DNA of 64,000 nucleotides from Parasporobacterium sp. (lineage in GTDB: Bacteria; Bacillota; Clostridia; Lachnospirales; Lachnospiraceae), in contig JAFWOB010000104.1 in the NCBI GenBank assembly GCA_017510065.1, positions 1 to 64,000 on the forward strand, in the 5' to 3' direction. Shown in pieces: positions 58,512 to 64,000 of this stretch (positions are counted from its first letter, which is position 1; the number at the start of each line of letters is the position of its first letter). Position numbers and translations under genes: made by a program. The notes beneath the pieces were generated by a model, which worked only from the letters and a program-made list of their open reading frames with translations, did no database searches and had not been told where the DNA came from.

Positions 58512-59241
58512 GTCTCTTCTTGCGTTTTTCTTCTACTGCGGCATGGGCCGATTTCAGATACTCTGAGATATGCATACTGCCCTTGAACGGGAACAGGAAA
58601 TTCGTCTTCTCCCTAGCTTCATCCTGGGCGTGACGGATCTGGGATTTCAGGGTCTCATATTTTACGATTACATCGTGTTCCACAGCATACTGCCGGATCT
58701 TCACCACCAGGTTTGCGGAATAAACAACGTCGATGATAAAGACGCCGAAGAAGAAACCGATGACAAAGGAAAACGCCAGGTTCTCGGACAGCCACTGGAT
58801 CGCCCCCAGGATATGGGGATGAACGAAAAAGTAATATCCCGCGCTGCAAGCCGCCCAGACAAGCGTGAACTGAGGGCAGATGAGTCCGTTGATATTTCCC
58901 CATTTATTGCTGTAATCCCATAATCTGACGTTGGAAAGCTTCAATAATAACTCTCCGCCGAGCCATTCCAGTAATGTCATCGCTGCTGCCATCATAACGA
59001 TCATAAGCACCTTGCCCCAGACGGTATCAGGCACCACACTGTCAGCATAGGCAGCAAGAACATACATCGTGCTGAGTCCAAACCCATAAAGCGGAACATA
59101 GGGTCCGACGCAGAATCCCGGGTTGATCCATTTGCGTTCCGGATTCTTACTGGAAATGAACCGCCGAAACAGCAGTTCAATCACCCAGCCAAGTACCGAG
59201 CCGATAAAGAACAGATAAGCAAGCTTTAAGAATAATGACAT
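58498..59241 (-). CDS. Putative ABC-transporter-type permease (CmpB family, PF06541-like)
   Basis: About 247 residues, five or six helices. FFIGSVLGWVIELLFRRFIS, NPGFCVGPYVPLYGFG, LEWLGGELLLKLSNVRLWDY, GNINGLICPQFTLVW. This matches the small membrane family annotated as ABC permease without proof. C-terminal ~60 residues are a basic coiled-coil-like tail ending KRKKRHESK. Start at 59241 (MSLFLKLAYLFF) with GAGGCTGACT. Confidence 0.8.
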   Translation of the reverse strand: MSLFLKLAYLFFIGSVLGWVIELLFRRFISSKNPERKWINPGFCVGPYVPLYGFGLSTMYVLAAYADSVVPDTVWGKVLMIVMMAAAMTLLEWLGGELLLKLSNVRLWDYSNKWGNINGLICPQFTLVWAACSAGYYFFVHPHILGAIQWLSENLAFSFVIGFFFGVFIIDVVYSANLVVKIRQYAVEHDVIVKYETLKSQIRHAQDEAREKTNFLFPFKGSMHISEYLKSAHAAVEEKRKKRHESK

Positions 59242-59271
59242 AGTCAGCCTCATTTCGCTTAAACAACACGA

Positions 59272-59299
59272 CATCCGCCTGCATCACTGCAGGCGGATG
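59272..59299. other. Hairpin between CmpB-type and DUF1269-like genes
   Basis: CATCCGCCTGCA (59272-59283), loop TCAC, TGCAGGCGGATG (59288-59299). No T run on either strand, so an mRNA-stability hairpin is as likely as a terminator. Confidence 0.6.
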
Positions 59300-59327
59300 C
59301 TGTGAAATGGTTTATAGGTTATTGTTC

Positions 59328-59987
59328 TTAAGCCTTCGCTTCTTTAGCGGCTTCTTTGGCAGCTTTTTTCTCTGCTCTTTTTTCCTTGCGCTCAGCAAAA
59401 TCGGCTTTGATCTTCTCCCGATGCTCTGCTATGGCAAGTTTTCTGTCTTCTTTCTTTTCTGCCCGGAGCTGCTTCCTGGCTTCTTTCTCCATCGCCTTCT
59501 GTACTTCTGCAGCATGACGGACTTCTTCAGCAACCTCGGCTGCATCTTCCTCTACGACAGAAGCGTTAAATTTCGACAGATAGTTCTTTGCAGCGCCTTC
59601 TTCTGTTTCCTGCTCCAATGCCATCAGAGCAACCTCGCCGTCTACAAACACTTCCGTCATACGCTCAAGGATCGTTGCGTTATCTAATGCATCACCGGTA
59701 TCAAATGTACTTCCGGCCAAAGCTCCAAGGCTGCCGCCCAGAAGGATTCCCAAAGGTCCTCCCAGGATTCCGATCGTTGCTCCGATCAGTCCGCCCATAG
59801 CGGTGTCATCTGCTGTCTCATAACCGGTATCAAAAGAATCCAGCACCATGATCCTGCCGTTTTCCTTCTTCACCAGGACTGCCTGTGAAACAAAAAAGTT
59901 TCCTGCAACCGGAGCATTCTTAAGCTCAGTCAGAGCCTGATAGCCTTCGCTTTCCACCTTAAATACTGCTGTAATGATTTTTTCCAT
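59328..59987 (-). CDS. DUF1269-like protein with glycine zipper and basic coiled tail
   Basis: 219 residues. N-terminal ~60 residues are a small alpha/beta domain (ITAVFKVESEGYQALTELKN, MVLDSFDTGYE). The middle carries a Gly-rich hydrophobic hairpin, MGGLIGATIGILGGPLGILL then GGSLGALAG, like membrane-inserting glycine zippers. From ~150 on, a Lys/Glu/Ala-rich coil ends in KKAAKEAAKEAKA. Function unknown; expressed after the PNPOx-fusion gene. Ribosome site AGGAGAGTAAAA. Confidence 0.8.
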   Translation of the reverse strand: MEKIITAVFKVESEGYQALTELKNAPVAGNFFVSQAVLVKKENGRIMVLDSFDTGYETADDTAMGGLIGATIGILGGPLGILLGGSLGALAGSTFDTGDALDNATILERMTEVFVDGEVALMALEQETEEGAAKNYLSKFNASVVEEDAAEVAEEVRHAAEVQKAMEKEARKQLRAEKKEDRKLAIAEHREKIKADFAERKEKRAEKKAAKEAAKEAKA

Positions 59988-60007
59988 TTTTACTCTCCTA
60001 GTTTATA

Positions 60008-60880
60008 TTAGAATTGGATCACTTCCGGTTCTGCTGTAAAGGAGCTGAATGTAGCCGTGGCATCCTTCATGTAGAACACCTGCATATTGTCGTCATCCGG
60101 GTTGTACATCGCTTTCAGGGACGGCATTTTCTCCAGCATCTCTACCTTTGCGTCATGGTTGTCGTCGTCCACCAGTTCACAGGCAATGCGAAGCCAGGTA
60201 CCGTTCATGAAAGCACACAGCTCCACAAAAGGATCCGCTGCGATCTGTTTGGAAACGTCTTTTGATTTACCCGTCTGGATATATAATTTCCCGTCATGCA
60301 GAAGGATCGTCCCGAAGGGCCTTACCCTTGCCTGCTTTCCGTCAACAGTTGCCAGGTAATAGGTCTGCGCGTCATTCAGGAAATAGTAGACCTTCTCAAT
60401 CCCGGTTGCTTCCTGGCGTTTCTCGATTTCAGCCAGCATGATCGCTGCATTCATTTTCAGATAAGCCGCCAGATCTGCCAGGGAAAGACCCAACTCTCTG
60501 TTCATGAAATCTTCCGCCACCAACAGGTTGGCCACACGTACGCCCAGGTTGATAAATCCCAGTTCCACTTCTCCTCCGAAGGCCACAACCGTTCCTTCTT
60601 CGGATCCTTCATCGCCTGCATACAGGACTGTGTCCGGGATCCCGTTTCCATCCAGATCATGGACATAAAGGTTGAATTCCCCGTTTCCGCTCAAGTCAAT
60701 GGCAATCGTATCGATCTTCCTCCCCAGTTTCGTGCTGGCGAAACAGACATCTGCCATTCCATCGCTGTCCAGATCCAGTGAGATCTCATTCCATCCGCTC
60801 TTGATCAGCATTTTGCTGAGTTCCGGGTCGTTTTTGATACGTTTCTTTGCTTCCCGGATACCGATTTTTCTTACTTCCAT
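60008..60880 (-). CDS. Calcium-loop domain fused to a PNPOx-type flavin barrel
   Basis: 290 residues. N-terminal part has three acidic loops of DxDxDG type: DLDSDGMADV (residues ~36), DLSGNGEFN and DLDGNGIPD, as in EF-hand/thrombospondin-3 or FG-GAP calcium sites. A helical bridge (LSLADLAAYLKMNAAIMLAE) leads to a C-terminal pyridoxamine-phosphate-oxidase-like barrel (~165-290; YYLATVDGKQARVRPFGTIL, QTGKSKDVSKQIAADPFVEL). No signal peptide. I do not recall this combination. Overlaps the GDPD stop by 10 bp; ribosome site AAAAGGAGGCAGTTCA. Confidence 0.75.
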   Translation of the reverse strand: MEVRKIGIREAKKRIKNDPELSKMLIKSGWNEISLDLDSDGMADVCFASTKLGRKIDTIAIDLSGNGEFNLYVHDLDGNGIPDTVLYAGDEGSEEGTVVAFGGEVELGFINLGVRVANLLVAEDFMNRELGLSLADLAAYLKMNAAIMLAEIEKRQEATGIEKVYYFLNDAQTYYLATVDGKQARVRPFGTILLHDGKLYIQTGKSKDVSKQIAADPFVELCAFMNGTWLRIACELVDDDNHDAKVEMLEKMPSLKAMYNPDDDNMQVFYMKDATATFSSFTAEPEVIQF

Positions 60881-61482
60881 TGAACTGCCTCCTTTTGTTC
60901 ATTTATTTCACTGCAAGTATCACGAAACTGCCAGATCCGGTCCGGATAATCTGTAATGACGGCATTGACGCCGTTCTCCGCACAGCTTTGATACTCGTTT
61001 TCCTGATTGATCGTCCATGCATTGACCTTGATCCCCAGTTCCTTGCACTTTTCCATAAATCCCGGGATCAGGAAATTCTGCTGGGTAATATGGAGCGCAT
61101 CCACTCCCAGTCTCTTTGCAAACGGAATGATGCCGGCTGCCGCATACAGATACAGGTATCCGATCTTCATTTCCGGTGCGGACAGGCGTATCATCTGAAG
61201 TGACAGGTGATTGAAGGAACTGAATATAACGCGGTCTTCATAGCCCATCTCTTTGACCAGACGGATGCATTTCTTCTCGATGCCGGGATAGGGAATCGCT
61301 TTTGTCTTCAATTCGATATTCACAGACATCCCGGTATCCTGCAAAAGTTTCAGAACCTCCCGTAACGTGGGGATCTGAACGCCGTCCGCTCCCATCTGTG
61401 CTGCCATCTGAAAGGCCGGCAGCGTATTTTCCGGAGCATATCCATCGGCTCCCCTGTGTGCCCAGATGTATGGCCTGCTCAT
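60871..61482 (-). CDS. Glycerophosphodiester phosphodiesterase-like protein with an internal deletion
   Basis: 203 residues. Starts as a normal GDPD (IWAHRGADGYAPENTLPAFQ) and ends as one (ALHITQQNFLIPGF, VNAWTINQENEY, GVNAVITDYPD). But AQMGADGVQ runs directly into IPTLREVLKLL at residue ~36. In the family about 55-60 residues lie there, including the ELDVxxTKDGxxVVxHD metal and catalytic segment. The first His-Arg and PENT remain and NIELKTK is kept, so the active site is half missing. Frame is intact. Either an inactive remnant or a divergent form. Normal homologues have ~240-260 residues. Confidence 0.85.
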   Translation of the reverse strand: MSRPYIWAHRGADGYAPENTLPAFQMAAQMGADGVQIPTLREVLKLLQDTGMSVNIELKTKAIPYPGIEKKCIRLVKEMGYEDRVIFSSFNHLSLQMIRLSAPEMKIGYLYLYAAAGIIPFAKRLGVDALHITQQNFLIPGFMEKCKELGIKVNAWTINQENEYQSCAENGVNAVITDYPDRIWQFRDTCSEINEQKEAVQWK

Positions 61483-61495
61483 GCATGTACTCCTT

Positions 61496-63496
61496 TTATT
61501 TCTTCTTTGACAATTTCTTTATGACATAGATCCCCAGTCCGACAGAAACCACCAGGCCGAGTCCTGCGATCAGCGGCATGCCGTTAGCCGTTTTCGGCTC
61601 CACATCGGCGGTGCAAAGGATACAGGATCCGATGAACAGGATACAGGCAAAGATTGCCAGCACCAGAGTCTTAATCGTCTTGGCGCCTTTCTTGAGCAGC
61701 TCATCGTACCCGGTCACCTCCAGGGTCATCTTCGTGCGGCCTTTCACAAAGGTGTTCAGGGCATCCGACGCCAGTACCGGTATCTTGATGGCTTTCTTGC
61801 CCATCGCCAAGGCTTCCTTGCCGCCTGCCGTCAGTTCCGCTTTCAGGTTAAAGTTCTTCTTTGCCCGTTCCATAAACCGGTCGGTCAGCAGCGTAAAGAG
61901 GTTCAGCTTCGGACAGAACTCTTCCAACACGCCTTCGATGGTGGCAACAGAACGTACCAGCATGGTCAGCTTGCCGGGCAGGGAGATATGATGCTTTGAA
62001 GCAATATCCATGATCTCTTCCAGAAGAGCGGATGTATCCAGTTCATCCAGGTTCGTGACGGACATATACTTATTCATCAGGATCTCCGCATCTTCGATCA
62101 GCTTGGCCCTGTTCGTCTTCGGTGATGCCGCGCCAAGTGCACAGATTCCATTCACCAGGCCGTCCAGATCCATATCGATCAGGGAAAGGATCAGTGTCTG
62201 GATGGTATTGATATCATTTTCCGTCACGCGGCCGATCATACCGAAGTCGATCCACACCGGCTTTCCTTTGCTGATCATGATATTGCCCTGGTGCGGGTCC
62301 GCATGGAAGGTTCCCACATCCAGTACCTGATGCAGGTAGTTATCCACGATGATCGTTCCGACTTCGTCTACATCATAGCCGTCTTCAATAAACCGTTCCC
62401 TCTTGGAGATGGAATATCCATCCACATAGGTCATGGTGAAGATCCGCTCTGTGGTCAGTTCGTCAATGACAGAAGGACAGGAGATCTTCTCTTCATCCTC
62501 AATACAGTTTTCTTTGAAGAACCTGGTATTCTCCGCTTCGACCCGGAAATCCAGTTCCTCTTCCGTCACCTTCTCCAGCTCATCGATGACTTCATACAGG
62601 TCCACCATTTTCTCGGTTTCCCCGTCCTCGTCCGTTTCTGCCACCAGATCCAGGGTTTTGCTCAGTTTCTTCAAAAGCACGAAATCCTTGCGCATCATTT
62701 CGGCGATCAGAGGACGCTGAACTTTTGTAACTACCTGTGTGCCGTCTTTCAGCACGCCGTAATGAGCCTGTCCGATGGAAGCAGATCCCAGCGGCTTATC
62801 CCGGAATTCGCGGAAGATCTCATCGATCTTCTTACCGGTTTCCTGTTCGATCACAGCTTTCGCGATCTCGGGATCCAGTTCCTTGACGTTCTGCCTCAGC
62901 TTTGTCAGTTCCTGGCAGTAGCTTTCCGGCAGCATATCCACACGGCTGGACATGATCTGTCCGATCTTGACATAGGTGGGGCCAAGATCTTCCAGGGTCG
63001 TACGGAGTTCTTCCGGCGTGAAGCCATTGGCGTAGAAATTGTGCTTTGCAAAGACACCCATGATCTCTGCGGAACGTTTTTTCTCTTTTTTATTAAATTT
63101 GGCAATATCCTCTGAAAGAAGTGTCTTCAGCTTGTCACTGAATTCCACCTTGCTGTGGAGAAGTTTTTTCTTTCTGGCGTCCAGTTCCTTCTGCAGCTCT
63201 TCTTTATTCTTCGTCACTTTGCCGGCTGCCGCCGCCTTTTTGTCTTCGATCTTTTTTTCTATTTTCTTTTTGATCGGAACTTTTTCTGCCGGTGCATCTT
63301 CAGTCGGAGCGCTTTCTTCCGGAACAATTTCGTCCGAAACGATTTCTTCCGCAGCGCTTTCTACCGGGGTATTTTCTTCCTGCATATTCTCTTCCGGAGC
63401 GGTTTCTTCAGAAACATTCTCCGCCGATACATTTTCTACCGATACCATTTCTTCCGGAGTTGTTTCGATCGCTTTATTGTCTTTTTTTCCTGCCAT
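61496..63496 (-). CDS. AarF/ABC1/UbiB-family kinase-like protein with acidic N-terminal repeats
   Basis: About 666 residues. Core UbiB motifs: KIGQIMSSRVDMLP (KxGQ), LGSASIGQAHYGVL, VVTKVQRP, a catalytic FHADPHQGNIMI and IDFGMIGRV. Two C-terminal helices (KTLVLAIFACILFIGSCIL and LIAGLGLVVSVGLGIYVI) anchor it. The N-terminal ~100 residues are Glu/Ala/Pro/Val-rich with repeated EENxxEE blocks and a Lys-rich second part, absent in usual UbiB proteins. Start at 63496 with AGGAGGGGAAGACTG; TGATG overlap with the DUF308 stop. Quinone pathway genes are not present here. Confidence 0.9.
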   Translation of the reverse strand: MAGKKDNKAIETTPEEMVSVENVSAENVSEETAPEENMQEENTPVESAAEEIVSDEIVPEESAPTEDAPAEKVPIKKKIEKKIEDKKAAAAGKVTKNKEELQKELDARKKKLLHSKVEFSDKLKTLLSEDIAKFNKKEKKRSAEIMGVFAKHNFYANGFTPEELRTTLEDLGPTYVKIGQIMSSRVDMLPESYCQELTKLRQNVKELDPEIAKAVIEQETGKKIDEIFREFRDKPLGSASIGQAHYGVLKDGTQVVTKVQRPLIAEMMRKDFVLLKKLSKTLDLVAETDEDGETEKMVDLYEVIDELEKVTEEELDFRVEAENTRFFKENCIEDEEKISCPSVIDELTTERIFTMTYVDGYSISKRERFIEDGYDVDEVGTIIVDNYLHQVLDVGTFHADPHQGNIMISKGKPVWIDFGMIGRVTENDINTIQTLILSLIDMDLDGLVNGICALGAASPKTNRAKLIEDAEILMNKYMSVTNLDELDTSALLEEIMDIASKHHISLPGKLTMLVRSVATIEGVLEEFCPKLNLFTLLTDRFMERAKKNFNLKAELTAGGKEALAMGKKAIKIPVLASDALNTFVKGRTKMTLEVTGYDELLKKGAKTIKTLVLAIFACILFIGSCILCTADVEPKTANGMPLIAGLGLVVSVGLGIYVIKKLSKKK

Positions 63497-64000
63497 CAGT
63501 CTTCCCCTCCTTTTTCCTTCTTGATCGGCCAGATAATGATCACACGGCAGATGGATACAAACGCAGAAAGCAAAACTGCGCAGCCGATTACCCTGAGGAG
63601 GGCACTTGCTGTGTTCCACCACGGATTAATGATGATGATCAGGCCCACTACGATCTGAAAGATGGAAAGCCCCATCAGAACAGGCCATCCTGAACTTCCC
63701 GACCGGCGCGCAAATGTAGTACTGTAGATAAGACTGTGGACACCGTCCAGTACCAGGAGCACCCCGTATACGATACTCAATACGGCAAGCATGTTATTGT
63801 TGAATACCAGAACAGCAATGCCTGCCAGGATAAAGATCAATGCCACCGAAAAAGAAATATAGTCTGATGTCTGTTTCGCACTGCCAATAAAATCAAAAAC
63901 CATGACAGATGCCAGGATCAGCATCACATACCCTGTCATAGCCACCAGTGAACCAACATAACTGGACGGGCACAGCAGCATGATCACCCCGACTGCGATC
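63496..64000 (-). CDS. DUF308/HdeD-like membrane protein, 5' end cut by window edge
   Basis: At least 167 residues, six hydrophobic helices in pairs: GYVMLILASVMVFDFIG, YISFSVALIFILAGIAVLVF, NMLAVLSIVYGVLLVLDGVH, WPVLMGLSIFQIVVGLIIII. This is the DUF308 repeat. Frame is open to the last base on the minus strand (IAVGVIMLL), so the start lies outside. Coupled to the AarF gene. Confidence 0.82.
   Translation of the reverse strand, partial: IAVGVIMLLCPSSYVGSLVAMTGYVMLILASVMVFDFIGSAKQTSDYISFSVALIFILAGIAVLVFNNNMLAVLSIVYGVLLVLDGVHSLIYSTTFARRSGSSGWPVLMGLSIFQIVVGLIIIINPWWNTASALLRVIGCAVLLSAFVSICRVIIIWPIKKEKGGED

Noticed and set aside
1..64000. tRNA, rRNA or known riboswitch
   Set aside because: Scanning for T-loop and rRNA-like blocks and for long conserved leaders showed none I could support by eye.

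Overview
The window reads as a chromosomal segment of an anaerobic, gut-type Clostridia member, most like Lachnospiraceae. The signs are strong AGGAGG ribosome sites, YesM/YesN-type two-component genes, many carbohydrate ABC and PTS transport genes, 2-oxoacid:ferredoxin oxidoreductase, ferredoxins, arginine deiminase and no respiratory genes. I saw no rRNA, tRNA, CRISPR array, phage module or transposase. All assignments come from reading motifs by eye; no database search was run.

Layout. 1-8.7 kb: a sugar-sensing set (YesN-type response regulator cut by the window edge, a binding lipoprotein overlapping a YesM-type kinase) beside a complete YtfQ-YtfR-YtfT-YjfF-type furanose ABC importer. 8.9-12.1 kb: aldo/keto reductase, zinc alcohol dehydrogenase and a divergent AraC regulator. 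12.1-17.0 kb: M19 dipeptidase, glycogen synthase with a repetitive tail, and a GH13 enzyme. 17.1-22.4 kb: a five-gene coupled operon built around a YjiM/double-cubane-cluster-type reductase, its ATP-dependent activator, a NapH-like membrane polyferredoxin, a TauE/DsbD-like membrane protein, and a second YjiM-like protein that has lost nearly all its cysteines. This is the strongest candidate for an undescribed system here. 22.8-29.1 kb: LOR/SDH-type ornithine cyclodeaminase family protein, PTS EIIC-like protein, YbaK, ArcA, and a MATE transporter fused to a histidine-kinase-like ATPase domain.

29.2-36.9 kb: a fructosamine (Amadori product) utilisation locus. It has a GntR regulator and a seven-gene operon (FrlB-like SIS protein, alcohol dehydrogenase, SDR, ABC importer, FrlD-like kinase) behind a near-consensus promoter. 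37.1-45.3 kb: HAD phosphatase, korDABC, and small housekeeping or unknown genes including a 33-residue microprotein. 45.3-47.8 kb: NSS transporter, rhodanese, and an unknown membrane protein.

47.9-55.8 kb: a likely plant-polyphenol locus. A C-glycoside deglycosidase alpha/beta pair plus a sugar-binding protein sits behind a promoter with a Crp/Fnr-type palindrome centred at -41.5. Next come the Crp/Fnr gene and an HTH-Uma2 nuclease gene, then a phloretin/DAPG-hydrolase-like enzyme with a ferredoxin, a fumarate-reductase-like flavoprotein and a divergent TetR regulator. A plausible joint role is removal of the C-linked sugar, ring reduction, and C-C cleavage of the aglycone. 55.8-64 kb: TraX-like protein, MnmA (preceded by a 19-codon SDR remnant), methyltransferase, CmpB-type permease, DUF1269-like protein, a calcium-loop/flavin-split-barrel fusion, an internally deleted GDPD, an AarF/UbiB kinase and a DUF308 protein cut by the edge.

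Several intergenic gaps (8.8, 15.1-15.4, 22.5-22.7, 25.2-25.4, 40.7, 57.8 kb) hold short repeats. Most are arranged as copies facing inverted copies, and some loci share sequence. They look like a dispersed noncoding element family.
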